64,000 nucleotides of DNA, taken from assembly GCF_029589495.1 (NCBI RefSeq), contig NZ_JAAIVF010000002.1, positions 124,001 through 188,000 of the forward strand, read 5' to 3'. Made by a program: the position numbers and the translations under genes. This document shows, piece after piece, positions 1-9,479 of this stretch (position 1 is its first letter; each line of letters begins with the position of its first letter). Below the pieces are notes generated by a model. It saw only the letters and a list, made by a program, of their open reading frames with translations, did not search any database and had not been told where the DNA came from. Source of the stretch: Speluncibacter jeojiensis (GTDB taxonomy: Bacteria > Actinomycetota > Actinomycetes > Mycobacteriales > Mycobacteriaceae).

Positions 1-744
1 ACGCTGGTGAACGCCCTTCTCAGCGGGGCCAACCCCACTTCCGTGGCGCGCCAGCTCGGGCTGGAGCTGCAGACGGACCATCTGGTGGTCGGCCTGTGGG
101 TGGCGCCGCATCCGGACGAGGTGGCCGCGGGCCGTGACAAGGCCGCGGCGGCACGCAAGAAGCTCGGCATCATCCAGTCCGAACTGGCCGCGCAGTTCGG
201 CTCGCCGCTGCTGGGCCTGCTCAGCCCGCAGGGCGGCACGCTGCTGATCCCCGGCGCGCCGGACTGGGACCAGGTCCGTGAGGCCGTCCGGCTGGTCTCG
301 ATGTCCGCGGAGGTCGACATCACCGCCAGCGCGGTCCAGGTCCACACGGCGGACATCCCCGCGGCCGCCGAGCAGGTCCACGAGCTGCTGAGTCTGGCCC
401 GCCAGCTGGGCCGGCCGCCGGGACTCTACGGTCTGGTCGACCTCGCCCTGGAATTCCAGGTCACCCGGCCCGGGCCCGGACGCGCCCACCTGGCGCAACT
501 GCTCCGTCCACTGGACGGCTCCCCCGAACTGCTGCAGACGCTGAAGGTGCACGTCGACAACGATCTGAACCGTCAGCGCACCGCCAACCGGCTCCACCTG
601 CACACCAACACGGTGGACTACCGGATGAAGCGGATCGCGCAGCTGACCGGCCTCGACCCGACCCGGCCATCGGGCCTGTGCACGCTCAAGGCCGCCATGG
701 TCGCACGGGACTTCCTCGACGCGAAGGGTCCTGCCCGCGACTGA
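1..744 (+). CDS. PucR-type transcriptional regulator, C-terminal part (5' end outside window)
   Basis: The frame is already open at base 1, so the gene starts before the window and only about 247 C-terminal residues are visible. The last 60 residues form the helix-turn-helix typical of PucR and CdaR regulators: a leucine-rich helix, then a segment reading TANRLHLHTNTVDYRMKRI, where the 'H-x-N-T-V-x-Y-R' core is diagnostic. The part before it resembles the GGDEF-like middle domain of these proteins, but that assignment is weaker. Family members are about 400-550 residues and usually control nearby catabolic genes; the target here lies outside the window. The stop at 742-744 is followed by the promoter of the methyltransferase gene. 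Confidence 0.8.
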   Translation, partial: TLVNALLSGANPTSVARQLGLELQTDHLVVGLWVAPHPDEVAAGRDKAAAARKKLGIIQSELAAQFGSPLLGLLSPQGGTLLIPGAPDWDQVREAVRLVSMSAEVDITASAVQVHTADIPAAAEQVHELLSLARQLGRPPGLYGLVDLALEFQVTRPGPGRAHLAQLLRPLDGSPELLQTLKVHVDNDLNRQRTANRLHLHTNTVDYRMKRIAQLTGLDPTRPSGLCTLKAAMVARDFLDAKGPARD

Positions 745-805
745 CCGCCGATCGAGCACGCTCGGGGACCGCGTCGATCGGCGGTCCCCGAACGTCGCTC
801 TCTGC

Positions 806-811
806 TAGCGT
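806..811 (+). promoter_or_regulatory. -10 box of a probable leaderless promoter
   Basis: TAGCGT lies 7 nt before the GTG at 819. No Shine-Dalgarno sequence precedes that codon. This spacing puts the transcription start at or next to the start codon and favours 819 over the GTG at 810. Confidence 0.5.
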
Positions 812-818
812 GCCGCCG

Positions 819-1628
819 GTGACCGCTTCCCACGGCCGCGACATCCACACCCGGGCCGCCGCGACGCCGCCCGGAGAACTGGTCGCGCGCCTGCGGGCGG
901 CCGGCTGTGTCTTCGCCGAGGAGGAGGCGCGCGTCCTGGTCACCTCCGCGCGCAGCCCCGCAGAACTCACCGCCCTGCTCGCGGCGCGAATCGAGGGCGT
1001 CCCGCTCGAGCACGTGGTCGGCTGGGTGTCGTTCTGCGGATTGCGGATTCACGTGCGCCGCGGCGTCTTCGTTCCGCGACGGCGGACCGAGGCGCTGGCG
1101 CGCGAGGCGATCGCGAGTGTGCGCCCCGGCGCCGTCGTGCTCGACCTGTGCTGCGGCTGCGGCGCGCTGGGTGCGGCGGTGCGCGCGGCGGTCCCCGATG
1201 TCGAACTGCACGCGGCCGATATCGATCCCCCGGCGGTCGCCTGCACGCGGCAGAACATCGGCGCCGGCCGGGCCTACTGCGGCGACCTGTATGCCCCGCT
1301 CCCCGGCTCGCTCCGGGGCCGGGTGGACGTGCTCGTCGCCAACGCCCCCTACGTGCCGAGCGGCTCGATCGCGCTGATGCCGCCGGAGGCACGCGAGCAC
1401 GAACCGCTGGCCGCGCTCGACGGCGGCCCCGACGGCCTGGACCTGCAACGGAGGGTCATCGCAGGCGCCGGGGACTGGCTCGCGCCCGGCGGGCGGTTGC
1501 TGATCGAGACCAGCGAACGGCAGGCGTCGGGCACCGCCGCCGAGTTCGTCCGCCACGGCCTCACGCCGCGAATCGTGCACAGCGCCGAGCACGACGGCAC
1601 CGTCGTCGCCGGCACACCGTCACGCTGA
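819..1628 (+). CDS. PrmC-related protein N5-glutamine methyltransferase
   Basis: Predicted SAM-dependent methyltransferase of the HemK/PrmC group, about 269 residues. The SAM-binding loop is LDLCCGCGALG (about residues 108-118), followed by an acidic residue after strand 2 (HAADIDP) and the catalytic NAPYVP (175-180), a variant of the usual NPPY. True PrmC methylates the Gln of the GGQ loop in release factors. This shorter subgroup (often named 'putative protein N5-glutamine methyltransferase') occurs alongside a genuine PrmC in actinomycetes, so the substrate is uncertain. The start at GTG 819 is chosen because of the -10 box 7 nt upstream; GTG 810 is the alternative. The 3' end overlaps the convergent PAP2 gene by 9 bp. 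Confidence 0.85.
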   Translation: MTASHGRDIHTRAAATPPGELVARLRAAGCVFAEEEARVLVTSARSPAELTALLAARIEGVPLEHVVGWVSFCGLRIHVRRGVFVPRRRTEALAREAIASVRPGAVVLDLCCGCGALGAAVRAAVPDVELHAADIDPPAVACTRQNIGAGRAYCGDLYAPLPGSLRGRVDVLVANAPYVPSGSIALMPPEAREHEPLAALDGGPDGLDLQRRVIAGAGDWLAPGGRLLIETSERQASGTAAEFVRHGLTPRIVHSAEHDGTVVAGTPSR

Positions 1629-2948
1629 GGAGAGCCGCTCCCCCAGATCGGCGGCGCCGGCACGTTCGCCCGGATGCCCCCACGTCCACAGCGGCGTCCC
1701 CTCCTCGGCGAAGAAGGTGGCATAGAACCCGAGGATCGTCACGACCAGCACGCCCACCAGCGCCGCGGCCGCGGGAATCGCGTGCGTGGCCATCTGTACC
1801 GCGAGGAATCTGGTGGCCACCAGCACCGCAGTCACCCCCGCCGCGCCCCACAGCAGCAGCCGCCAGCGGAACCATCCCCAACCGCGGCCCGGCTCGCGCA
1901 GAGCCGACTCGACGGTCAGGCAGAACACCGCACCGGCGATCAGATCGATCCCGTAGTGGTAGCCGAAACCGAGGGTCGCGGTGAGGGTGCAGGCCAGCCA
2001 GACGGCACCCAGGATGCGCAACCACCGCGGACCGCGGCGGGAGTGGATGAAGATCGCCGACGCCCACGCGGTGTGCAGGCTCGGCATGCAGTTGCGCGGG
2101 GTCCACTCGTCGAACCGCACCGCGTGCGGCGCCAGGTCGATCGGGACGCGGTGCGGCCACACGTTCGCGACCGCCCACGCACCGCCGTCGGCGCCGAAGG
2201 CGAACACCGGCCCGACCACTGGGAACACCAGATAGATCAGCGGACCGAGGATCCCGATCAGCAGGAAGGTGCGGACCAGGTGGTGCTCCGGCCAATGGTT
2301 CCGGAGTTGCCACAGCGCCACCACCATCGCGCCCACCGGGAGCTCGATGTACACCGTGTGCAGCACCTGGTACCCGACCGGTCCGAGCGCGTCGACGACC
2401 CGGCCCATCACCCACGAGGGGTTGCCGAGCGCACGATCCGAGGTCTGCACGTACTGGTCCAGCACCATCGGGCGGGTCAGCGCGGTGATCGTCAGCCACG
2501 CGTCGCCGACCTTGGTCGCGACGATCAGCAGCATGCCCAGGCCGACACCCTTGAGCGCGTCGGCGCGGCGCGGTCCGGACCACCGCACCGACGCGAGCAC
2601 CGCGATGCCGAGGATGGTCAGCAGCGCTCCGTTGCCGAACGTCACGCGATCATCGGTGAACGCGAACCGCGCCGCCGCGAAGAGCGCGTCGATCCCGGCC
2701 GCCGAGGCCACCGCCGTCCATCGCGCCCGAGGAGGCAGCCGGACCACCGCCAGCGCCAGTCCCGCCCACAGCACCGGCCCGGACTTCGGCGGGCCGACGA
2801 GATCGTGCAGCAGGTTCACGGTCGGCCCTGTGAAGCCGTAATGTGCCGACGCGAGTTCCAACAGGATCAGGAAGACCACCGCCGCGACCGCCAGTGCGAT
2901 CCACCGGCCCCGCACCCCCGCTGGGCGTACCGTCCGGTTGGTCAACAC
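1620..2948 (-). CDS. PAP2-superfamily membrane phosphatase (inositolphosphotransferase-like)
   Basis: Integral membrane protein of about 442 residues with many hydrophobic segments. The PAP2 signature is present: MPSLHTAWA (about residues 287-295) and GYHYGIDLIAG (about 325-335), whose two histidines and aspartate are the catalytic groups of the PAP2/Aur1-type fold. Such proteins act on lipid phosphates or transfer polar head groups at the outer face of the membrane. The substrate cannot be read from sequence; polyprenyl-phosphate, phosphatidate and inositol-phosphate transfer are all possible. GTG start, with a leaderless -10 box 8 nt upstream. It runs convergently into the methyltransferase gene with a 9-bp overlap. 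Confidence 0.85.
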   Translation of the reverse strand: MLTNRTVRPAGVRGRWIALAVAAVVFLILLELASAHYGFTGPTVNLLHDLVGPPKSGPVLWAGLALAVVRLPPRARWTAVASAAGIDALFAAARFAFTDDRVTFGNGALLTILGIAVLASVRWSGPRRADALKGVGLGMLLIVATKVGDAWLTITALTRPMVLDQYVQTSDRALGNPSWVMGRVVDALGPVGYQVLHTVYIELPVGAMVVALWQLRNHWPEHHLVRTFLLIGILGPLIYLVFPVVGPVFAFGADGGAWAVANVWPHRVPIDLAPHAVRFDEWTPRNCMPSLHTAWASAIFIHSRRGPRWLRILGAVWLACTLTATLGFGYHYGIDLIAGAVFCLTVESALREPGRGWGWFRWRLLLWGAAGVTAVLVATRFLAVQMATHAIPAAAALVGVLVVTILGFYATFFAEEGTPLWTWGHPGERAGAADLGERLSSA

Positions 2949-2956
2949 GAGGTGTC

Positions 2957-2962
2957 AGCCTA
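2957..2962 (-). promoter_or_regulatory. -10 box for the PAP2 gene, leaderless type
   Basis: On the minus strand TAGGCT lies 8 nt before the GTG at 2948, with no Shine-Dalgarno sequence between them. Confidence 0.4.
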
Positions 2963-3031
2963 GCGAACGGCGAGCGAACACTCGGGTGCAGATCCCGGCA
3001 TCGCTCGACAGGTTCGGCGACGGTCCCCGGG

Positions 3032-4156
3032 TCAGGGCTCGAGTTCGTGCACCAGCGAGTCGACGACCGCGCGAAGGTCGCCGCTGGCCCCCGCCGAGAC
3101 CTTCCGCTGTCGCTGATAGGAGGCGCCCCGCGCGGGGATCTCGGCCACCGATTCGAGCTCACGCGTGCAGCCGAGCCGGGCCGCGACCGGGGCGAGTTGC
3201 TCCAGCAGATCGTGCAGGTCGTCGATCATCGGCCGCTCGGAGTTGTCGGCGCCGACGATGATCTCCGCGTCCAGGCCGTAGCGGGCGGCGCGCCACTTGT
3301 TCTCCTGCACGTGCCACGGCGGCAGTTCGGGCAGCCGCTCCCCCGCGTCGAGCCGCCGTTCCAGGTCGACCACCAGGCAGTGGGTCAGCGCCGTCAGCGC
3401 ACCGAGCTCGCGCAACGTCGGCACCCCGTCGCACACCCGCACCTCGATGGTGCCCAGGTGCGACGCCGGCCGGATGTCCCACCGGATCTCGTTGAGCTGG
3501 TCGATGACGCCGGTGACCAGCTGGTCGTCGACGAAGCCCTCGAACTCGCGCCAGGTGTGGAACTGGAACGGCAATCCGGCCGTCGGCAACTGCTGGAACA
3601 TCATCGCGCGGTTGCTGGCATATCCCGTGTCCACGCCCGCCCACATCGGTGACGATGCGGACAACGCCAGCATGTGCGGATACCGCAGCAGGAGCGCATT
3701 GATGATCGGGAAGACCCGGTCGACACGGGAGATGCCGACGTGGACGTGCACCCCCCAGATGAGCATCTGCCGACCCCACCACTGGGTCCGCGCGATCAAC
3801 TCGTCGTAGCGCGGCGACGCGGTCAACTGCTGGGCGGACCACTGCGCGAACGGATGGGTGCCCGCACTGAACAGATCGATGCCGAGCGGCTCGGCCGCCT
3901 CCCGCACCAGTCTCAGCGTGCCGGCCAGATCGTCCATCGCCTCACCGACGGTGGCGCACACCCCCGTCACCAATTCGACGGTGTTGCGCAGCATCTCCTT
4001 GTGCACGTGCGGACTGTCGCCGCCGTACCGGGCCCGCACCCCGTCGAAGAGCTGATCGGCGCAGTTGCGCAGGTCGCGCGTCGAGCGGTCGACCAGCGCC
4101 AACTCCCACTCGACACCGATCGTCGGGCGCGGCGAGGCGCGAAAGGGAACTCCCAC
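3032..4156 (-). CDS. YbdK-type carboxylate-amine ligase (glutamate-cysteine ligase 2 family)
   Basis: About 374 residues, the usual length for YbdK proteins. The N-terminus carries the ATP/metal-binding IGVEWELALVD (about residues 10-20). Further on are GTHPFAQW, the paired histidines of WGVHVHVGI and the arginine-rich HLGTIEVRVCD, all characteristic of the glutamate-cysteine ligase fold. E. coli YbdK has weak gamma-glutamylcysteine synthetase activity; the physiological amine is unknown, and actinomycetes make mycothiol rather than glutathione. The GTG at 4156 gives the family's normal N-terminus; a much longer frame upstream runs into sodC and is not credible. It lies downstream of sodC on the same strand, an arrangement I recall as Rv0432-Rv0433 in M. 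tuberculosis. Confidence 0.9.
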   Translation of the reverse strand: MGVPFRASPRPTIGVEWELALVDRSTRDLRNCADQLFDGVRARYGGDSPHVHKEMLRNTVELVTGVCATVGEAMDDLAGTLRLVREAAEPLGIDLFSAGTHPFAQWSAQQLTASPRYDELIARTQWWGRQMLIWGVHVHVGISRVDRVFPIINALLLRYPHMLALSASSPMWAGVDTGYASNRAMMFQQLPTAGLPFQFHTWREFEGFVDDQLVTGVIDQLNEIRWDIRPASHLGTIEVRVCDGVPTLRELGALTALTHCLVVDLERRLDAGERLPELPPWHVQENKWRAARYGLDAEIIVGADNSERPMIDDLHDLLEQLAPVAARLGCTRELESVAEIPARGASYQRQRKVSAGASGDLRAVVDSLVHELEP

Positions 4157-4284
4157 ACCGCCGATCGAACCACACCCCGGCCACCCCGGCGAGGTATCGC
4201 GGCGCACGGCGCAATGCCGCCCGGGAACACACGACGAGGGGCGGCCCGGACAACCGGACCGCCCCTGTCGAACTACTGCTGCGG

Positions 4285-5028
4285 TCAGCCCGCGGTGATC
4301 ACGCCGCAGGCCACGCGGGCACCCGCGTCGCCGGTCGCGGCGGTCTCCTTGTCGGGCCCGGTCGCGCCGCCTGCCTGGGTGTACCGAGCCGGGATGTTGC
4401 CGAAGTTGTCGGGGCCGGCGTGGACGACCAGCGCGGTCCCCTTGCCGGCGGTCAGCTCGCCCAGCGTGAACGCAGTCGTGGTGGTGACCAATGTGGCCTT
4501 GCCGTCGGCGCCGACCTGCAGCGAGGTCAGGTCGCCGCTGGCCATGACGTTGTCGGTCTCGGCCGAGGAGTTGGTGAAGTGCGGTCCGGCGGAGAGGAAG
4601 TCGCCGATCTTGCTCGGATCGGAGGGGTCCTGGCTGTGCGGCTCGCACTTGCCGACCGAATGGATGTGCAATCCGTGGAAGCCCGGGGCCAGCCCCTCGG
4701 CCGTGACCCGGATCTGTACCGCATCGCCGACCTGGCTGAACGTGGCGGTACCGACCTTCGACCCGGCGGGGTTGACCAGGTCGGCGGTCAGACCGGCGCC
4801 GGCGGCGTCGCCTTGCGCCCCCGCGCCCGGCTGCGCACCGTTGTCGACCTTGCCCGGCTGCGGCGCGGCGGACCAGACGGCCGGCACGCTGGTGCTGTTC
4901 GGCTCATTGGTGGCGGTCTCGCCGTTCGAGCAGGCAGTCAGTCCCAGCGCGGCGATCGCGACCATCGGGACCGCCGCCAGCCACCGGGATCCACGCCGGG
5001 ACCTGTGCTGAAGGGAACGCTGGGTCAT
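4285..5028 (-). CDS. sodC: Cu/Zn superoxide dismutase, lipoprotein
   Basis: Dismutates superoxide outside the cytoplasmic membrane. A 30-residue signal peptide ends in the lipobox LTAC, so Cys33 should be lipidated and the enzyme anchored on the outer face of the membrane. A Pro/Ala/Gly-rich linker follows. The SOD fold starts near residue 78 and shows the metal ligands in GFHGLHIHSVGKCEP, in AGPHFTNS and in VVHAGPDNFGN. The C-terminal ARVACGVI supplies the partner of the structural disulfide. At 247 residues it matches mycobacterial SodC. ATG start at 5028. The gene is followed by the YbdK-type ligase and preceded, with a 150-bp gap, by the LytR_C protein gene. Confidence 0.95.
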   Translation of the reverse strand: MTQRSLQHRSRRGSRWLAAVPMVAIAALGLTACSNGETATNEPNSTSVPAVWSAAPQPGKVDNGAQPGAGAQGDAAGAGLTADLVNPAGSKVGTATFSQVGDAVQIRVTAEGLAPGFHGLHIHSVGKCEPHSQDPSDPSKIGDFLSAGPHFTNSSAETDNVMASGDLTSLQVGADGKATLVTTTTAFTLGELTAGKGTALVVHAGPDNFGNIPARYTQAGGATGPDKETAATGDAGARVACGVITAG

Positions 5029-5180
5029 CTATCCGCTCCTTTGCGGGCATCGGCGCGACGGCCGGGACTTCTCCTGCGGCCGACGGGCATCCCTGAGATG
5101 TCCGCGATGGCCGCCCGATCAACTAGGTGACGAAGCATAAACACGAAACCTGATGGCGTGTCAGCCGGTCGGGCCACGGG

Positions 5181-5774
5181 TCAGAATCCGGTCGGGGCTC
5201 CGGTCAGGATGACGATGACTCCCGGGCTCGCATCCTTGATCCCCGCGAACCGCGGCGCGGCGCCCACGCCCAGCTCGCCCGCGATCCGCTGCGCTGCCTG
5301 CTGTTCACCCGTACCACTGCCGTAGTAGACAGTGGTGGTGGGGATGCTGCCGGCCGTGTAGTTCTGCACCGATGCGACGGTCCATCCCTCCGCGCGCAGC
5401 TTGGCGGCGGTGCGTGAAGCGAGCCCGCCGACATCGCTGTTGTTGAACACCCGCACGGGCACGTCGGCGATTGCACCGGCGCTTGCCGTCGTGGTCGTGG
5501 CCGCCGACGCGGCCGAGCCGGTCGGCGCCGCGGCGGCCGCGACCTTCGACGAGGCCGCGGGTGGTGCGGCAGACGTGGTCAGCGACGAGGTGACGGCGGC
5601 GGTGGCCGTGTCGGGCTGACTGTCCGGGTTCGACTTGCCCAGGGACAGCCAGCCCAGCCCGGCGAACACGATCGCGGCCGCGATGAGCACCATCGCTGCT
5701 GCACGCAAGGGGAGGCCGGTGGGCTCCGGGGGCGGATTCTTCACCGCTCGACCATAAGACGCGCGCGGTTGCAT
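5181..5774 (-). CDS. Membrane-anchored LytR_C-domain protein (Rv0431-like)
   Basis: About 197 residues: a short cytoplasmic N-terminus, one transmembrane segment (about residues 22-44), an Ala/Thr/Ser-rich low-complexity linker, then a LytR C-terminal domain (about 110-195) recognisable from [20 protein letters not shown] and the terminal [11 protein letters not shown]. LytR_C domains accompany cell-wall polymer ligases, but this protein has no LCP catalytic domain, so a structural or binding role in the envelope is likely. It starts 8 bp after the stop of the DUF3263 gene and should be co-transcribed with it. GTG 5744 is an alternative start that would shorten the N-terminus by 10 residues. 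Confidence 0.8.
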   Translation of the reverse strand: MQPRASYGRAVKNPPPEPTGLPLRAAAMVLIAAAIVFAGLGWLSLGKSNPDSQPDTATAAVTSSLTTSAAPPAASSKVAAAAAPTGSAASAATTTTASAGAIADVPVRVFNNSDVGGLASRTAAKLRAEGWTVASVQNYTAGSIPTTTVYYGSGTGEQQAAQRIAGELGVGAAPRFAGIKDASPGVIVILTGAPTGF

Positions 5775-5782
5775 CGACAGCC

Positions 5783-6136
5783 CTAGGTGAGATCGAATCC
5801 CAGGCGGCGGGCCGCGCGCGCCTTCTGCCGACCGGCCCGGAGCCTGCGCAGCCTCTTGACCAGCATGGGGTCGGCGACCAGCGCTTCCTGCCGGTCGACC
5901 AGCGCATTGAGCACCTGGTAGTAGCGGGTGGCGGACAGCCCGAAGAGTTCCTTGATGGCGTCTTCCTTCGCGCCCGCGTACTTCCACCACTGCCGCTCGA
6001 AGGCGAGGATGTCCCGTTCGCGTCGGGTCAATCCGTCGGGACCGGCCTCGTGGACGTCGCCGGATCCTGCGGCGGTCTGCCCGCCGGCCGCCTCCGGTGC
6101 GGTCTGCTCGTCGCTTCGCGCCGCTGCGGCGTCCAT
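5783..6136 (-). CDS. DUF3263 protein, putative small DNA-binding regulator
   Basis: About 117 residues. The C-terminal two thirds is the DUF3263 domain: an [19 protein letters not shown] segment followed by [19 protein letters not shown], which looks like a helix-turn-helix, and a basic tail rich in Arg and Lys. No catalytic residues are seen, and a DNA-binding role is inferred from the fold-like pattern and charge. ATG 6136 is chosen because AGGGAGG lies about 11 nt upstream; a longer frame exists but its extra residues look non-native. First gene of the minus-strand block leading to the LytR_C protein and sodC; divergent from def. Confidence 0.75.
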   Translation of the reverse strand: MDAAAARSDEQTAPEAAGGQTAAGSGDVHEAGPDGLTRRERDILAFERQWWKYAGAKEDAIKELFGLSATRYYQVLNALVDRQEALVADPMLVKRLRRLRAGRQKARAARRLGFDLT

Positions 6137-6373
6137 GTCGCTGTCGACCTCCCTGAATCGCCGTGCCACCCGGAATCGCCGTGCCTTCGGGAACACACTG
6201 CCTGCTGGACGGTGCCTTCTGGACACACGGGCCCGGGGAATCACAGCCCTGTCGTTCGTCGCTCATTCAACCACGGTCGACCGACAGCGGGCGGGAACGA
6301 AGAGCCCGGGCCACGCGGTTCGCGCGTCCGGTACGTACGTCCGGCCCGGGTCACCCCAGTACCCTTATCGACC

Positions 6374-6964
6374 ATGGCGATTCTCCCGATCCGGATCATC
6401 GGCGACCCGGTCCTGCACCACCCCACCGAGCAGGTCACCCAGAACCCGGCCGAGTTGGCCCAGCTCATCGAGGACATGTACGACACGATGGACGCGGCCA
6501 ACGGTGTGGGGCTGGCCGCCAACCAGGTCGGCGTGCCGCTGCGGGTCTTCGTCTACGACTGTCCCGACACCGACGACGACGGCAACACGGAGCGTCGGCG
6601 TGGCGAGGTGATCAACCCCGTCCTCGAGACCTCCGAGATCCCGGAGACCATGCCCGACGAGGACGACGACATCGAGGGCTGCCTGTCCGTCCCCGGCGAG
6701 CAGTTCCCCACCGGCCGCGCTGACTGGGCGCGGGTCACCGGCGTCGACGCCCAAGGCGAGCCGGTGGCCATCGAGGGGCGCGGGTTCTTCGCCCGCTGCC
6801 TGCAGCACGAGGTCGGGCACCTGGACGGCTTCCTCTACGTGGACCGGCTCATCGGGCGCAACGCGCGCGCCGCCAAGAAGACGGTCAAGCGCAACGGCTG
6901 GGGTGTCCCCGGGCTGGACTGGGTGCCCGGCGAGGGTCCCGATCCCTTCGGGCATGACGACTGA
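6374..6964 (+). CDS. def: Peptide deformylase
   Basis: Removes the formyl group from the N-terminal methionine of nascent proteins; iron or zinc enzyme of the cytoplasm, 196 residues. All three family motifs are intact: [10 protein letters not shown] (44-53), EGCLSVPG (101-108, metal ligand Cys103) and HEVGHLDG (145-152, the two metal-binding His and the catalytic Glu). An acidic insertion (about 63-70 and 95-100) resembles the one in mycobacterial deformylases. ATG 6374 gives the standard N-terminus; the longer upstream frame is not supported. The stop overlaps the start of the following acetyltransferase gene by 11 bp, so the two are probably translationally coupled. Confidence 0.96.
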   Translation: MAILPIRIIGDPVLHHPTEQVTQNPAELAQLIEDMYDTMDAANGVGLAANQVGVPLRVFVYDCPDTDDDGNTERRRGEVINPVLETSEIPETMPDEDDDIEGCLSVPGEQFPTGRADWARVTGVDAQGEPVAIEGRGFFARCLQHEVGHLDGFLYVDRLIGRNARAAKKTVKRNGWGVPGLDWVPGEGPDPFGHDD

Positions 6965-7877
6965 CCTGCCCTCGTTGACGCCGGGCACCCGGGTGGTGCT
7001 CCGCTACCGGCTGCCCGCGGGCTCGACCCATCCGATGACCGACGTCATCGGCACGCTCGAGGCGACCGGCCCGCTGATCCGGGTGCGTGCCGCCGACGGC
7101 CACGAGGTCGAGGTGACGTCCGACCGGGTGGTCGCGCTGAAGGCGCTCGGCCCACGCCCGGTGCGCACCAAGGACATCCGCACGGCCGAGTTGGCGCTCG
7201 CCCTGGCGTCCGCCCCGGAGCACGATGCCTGGGTCGGCGGATGGTGGGTGCGTGCCGGTGCCGAGGCCGGCTCTGCCCGCGAGCCCGGCTCTGTCCTCGA
7301 CTCCGGCTCGGCCCTGCCGCTCGCGGATTCCCCGATGCGCGGCGCCGGCGCACTGGCCGACCTGCTCGCCGACGCCACGCTCGAGCGGGTGTCGCGCTGG
7401 TACGCCGACCGCGGTCTGCCTGCCCTGCTGCAGATCCCCGACCGGCTCGCCCGCGTCCCCGACGGCTGGCGGGCCCACGACGAGCAACTGGTGCTGACCG
7501 TCGCGCTGTCCACTCCCCGATCGGACGTCGGGGACACCGTGATGCAGGAGGTCCCCGGCTCGGCCCGACCCGTGGCCGCCACGCTGCGCGACGACGACGG
7601 CGCGGTTCTCGCGCAGGCCTGGGCGAGCGTCCCCACGATCGCCGACGAGGTCCCTCGGATGGTGTTGCAGCGGGTCGAGGTCACCGCCACGGCGCGGCGC
7701 GCCGGACACGGTCGCCGGATCTGCACCGACCTGATGTCCTGGGGTGAGCGCCAGGGCGCGCGGATGTGCATCGCACGGGTCGCCCAGGCCGATCCGGACA
7801 CGCTCGCATTCCTGCACGCCCTCGGCTTCACCGACCACCACCGGACCCGCTTGGCCTCGCCGGCCGACCCCGCCTGA
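6954..7877 (+). CDS. GNAT-family N-acetyltransferase (Rv0428c-like)
   Basis: About 307 residues in two parts. The first 70 residues form a small beta-rich domain ([14 protein letters not shown] ... [15 protein letters not shown]) of the kind found in this mycobacterial subgroup. The C-terminal half is a GNAT fold with the acetyl-CoA loop [18 protein letters not shown], a degenerate R/Q-x-x-G-x-G/A motif, and a final [10 protein letters not shown] strand-helix. The acceptor is unknown. It sits between def and xthA as I recall for Rv0429c-Rv0427c. ATG 6954 overlaps the end of def. Confidence 0.8.
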   Translation: MTTDLPSLTPGTRVVLRYRLPAGSTHPMTDVIGTLEATGPLIRVRAADGHEVEVTSDRVVALKALGPRPVRTKDIRTAELALALASAPEHDAWVGGWWVRAGAEAGSAREPGSVLDSGSALPLADSPMRGAGALADLLADATLERVSRWYADRGLPALLQIPDRLARVPDGWRAHDEQLVLTVALSTPRSDVGDTVMQEVPGSARPVAATLRDDDGAVLAQAWASVPTIADEVPRMVLQRVEVTATARRAGHGRRICTDLMSWGERQGARMCIARVAQADPDTLAFLHALGFTDHHRTRLASPADPA

Positions 7878-8169
7878 ACCGCCCGTCGCGAACCACCGGG
7901 CTCGACCGGACGGGCTGTGATGCTGCCCTGAATCCTGCAGTCCCCGAATGTCGTACGCGACGGTAGGTCGCCCGACGGCTAGAACGGGGAGCGGCGCCCG
8001 CCGGGTCCACACGTCACAGGCGTCTGATCAACACCGGAAGCAGCGCGATCGACCCCGGGCTCTCGCCGATCTCGGCGGGCATGGACCTCGCGGCCGGCAT
8101 CATGCATCTGATTCCCCGAGAATCGGGCGGTCGGGTCGGCACGCGACGTGCCTGTCCGGCCGATCGCCC
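7878..8169. other. Intergenic region between two convergent acetyltransferase genes
   Basis: About 290 bp with no convincing gene on either strand. It holds a short hairpin-forming sequence, GATTC-CCCGA-GAATC (about 8110-8124), that could help end transcription of either neighbour. I see nothing else I can name. Confidence 0.4.
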
Positions 8170-8502
8170 CTATCGGCCGGGCGCCACGTCCTCGTATCCC
8201 GGGTGCCGGTCGAGGAAGCGCTGCACATAGGTGCACACCGGCCGGACCAGCCAGCCGCGGTCGCGGGCCTCGTCGAGCGCACGGCCGACCAGCACCGCGG
8301 CCAGTCCGCGATGGGAGACCTCCTCCTGCACGACCGTGTGCATGAACGCGACCACGCTGCCGGCGCCGGCGTGCCGGGGGTCGTCGACCGCGCCCTCCAC
8401 GCGGTAGCCCTCGATCCCCACCAGTTCCCCGTCCATGCGCAGCTCGAACCGACTCTGCTCGAGGTTGTCGGTCACTTCCATCGACGGGCTGCTCGTGGTC
8501 AT
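8170..8502 (-). CDS. Small GNAT-like N-acetyltransferase (YjdJ/COG2388 type)
   Basis: About 110 residues, the normal size for the compact GNAT_acetyltr_2 group. The acetyl-CoA-binding region is HRGLAAVLVGRALDEARDRGW, preceded by the strand AFMHTVVQEEV and followed by RPVCTYVQRFLDRHPGYEDV, a segment typical of this group (the H-P-x-Y/W ending recurs). Such proteins are uncharacterised, and some act in detoxification. ATG 8502 is used; longer upstream frames are out of character. It faces the def-linked acetyltransferase convergently and is divergent from xthA. Confidence 0.8.
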   Translation of the reverse strand: MTTSSPSMEVTDNLEQSRFELRMDGELVGIEGYRVEGAVDDPRHAGAGSVVAFMHTVVQEEVSHRGLAAVLVGRALDEARDRGWLVRPVCTYVQRFLDRHPGYEDVAPGR

Positions 8503-8659
8503 CGTGTCTCCGGTCGTCTCGTCGGGTGTGACCCATCTAACAGTGCCGAGGGCATTCGCGCCACGACCGCGGCCGGGTTCGGGCACATCCACAGCACCTT
8601 CCCGGCCCGTTCGTGGCGCACCACAGGCTCCCGGAATCCCGCATGTCGGAGGTGCCGCA

Positions 8660-8665
8660 TAGCCT
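8660..8665 (+). promoter_or_regulatory. -10 box for xthA, leaderless type
   Basis: TAGCCT lies 6 nt before the GTG start of xthA. There is no Shine-Dalgarno sequence between them. Confidence 0.5.
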
Positions 8666-8671
8666 GGCATC

Positions 8672-9475
8672 GTGCGATTGGCGACGTGGAATGTGAACTC
8701 GGTGCGGGCCCGGACCGATCGGATCGTGGACTGGCTGCAGCGCAGCGACGTCGACGTCCTGGCCATGCAGGAGACCAAGTGCAAGGACGAGCAGTTCCCG
8801 ACCGAGCGGTTCACCGAAATCGGCTATCAGGTGGCGCACGTCGGCTACTCGCAGTGGAACGGGGTCGCGATCGTCTCGCGGGTCGGACTCGACGACGTCG
8901 AGGTCGGCTTCGCGGACCAACCCGGTTTCCACAAGGACCCGGAGTCCGAGCAGGCACCCGAGGCGCGGGCGCTCGGCGCCACCTGCGCGGGCGTGCGGGT
9001 GTGGAGTCTCTACGTGCCTAACGGTCGTGAGCTGACCGATCCGCACTACGCGTACAAGCTGGACTGGCTCGCCGCGCTGCGCAAGGACGCGACCGGATGG
9101 CTCGAGCGCGACCCGGCCGCCCAGGTCGCGCTGGTCGGCGACTGGAACGTGGCCCCCACCGACGAGGACGTCTGGGATCCGTCCTTCTTCGAGGGCAAGA
9201 CCCACACCTCCGTCGGCGAGCGGGAGGCGTTCGCATCGTTCGTGGACTCCGGGTTCGCCGACGTCGTACGCCCGCACACACCGGGGCCGGGCGTCTACAC
9301 CTACTGGGACTACACGCAGTTGCGCTTCCCGAAGCGGCAGGGCATGCGCATCGACTTCGCGCTGTGCTCCCCCGCGCTCGCCGCACGGGTGTCCGGCGCC
9401 TCGATCGACCGCGACGAACGCAAGGGCAAGGGCGCCAGCGACCACGCACCCGTGATCGTCGACCTGCAGGGCTGA
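8672..9475 (+). CDS. xthA: Exodeoxyribonuclease III / AP endonuclease
   Basis: Base-excision repair enzyme, 267 residues, of the EEP (exonuclease-endonuclease-phosphatase) fold. Visible active-site elements are LATWNVNSVRAR at the N-terminus, MQETKCKDEQFP (catalytic Glu), LYVPNG, LVGDWNVAPTDEDVWDP (Asp/Asn), and the C-terminal GMRIDFALCS and GASDHAPVIVDL, which carries the catalytic Asp-His. GTG start at 8672 with a leaderless -10 box. The urease operon ends 4 bp downstream on the opposite strand, so the two transcripts converge with almost no spacer. Confidence 0.95.
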   Translation: MRLATWNVNSVRARTDRIVDWLQRSDVDVLAMQETKCKDEQFPTERFTEIGYQVAHVGYSQWNGVAIVSRVGLDDVEVGFADQPGFHKDPESEQAPEARALGATCAGVRVWSLYVPNGRELTDPHYAYKLDWLAALRKDATGWLERDPAAQVALVGDWNVAPTDEDVWDPSFFEGKTHTSVGEREAFASFVDSGFADVVRPHTPGPGVYTYWDYTQLRFPKRQGMRIDFALCSPALAARVSGASIDRDERKGKGASDHAPVIVDLQG

Positions 9476-9479
9476 CCGC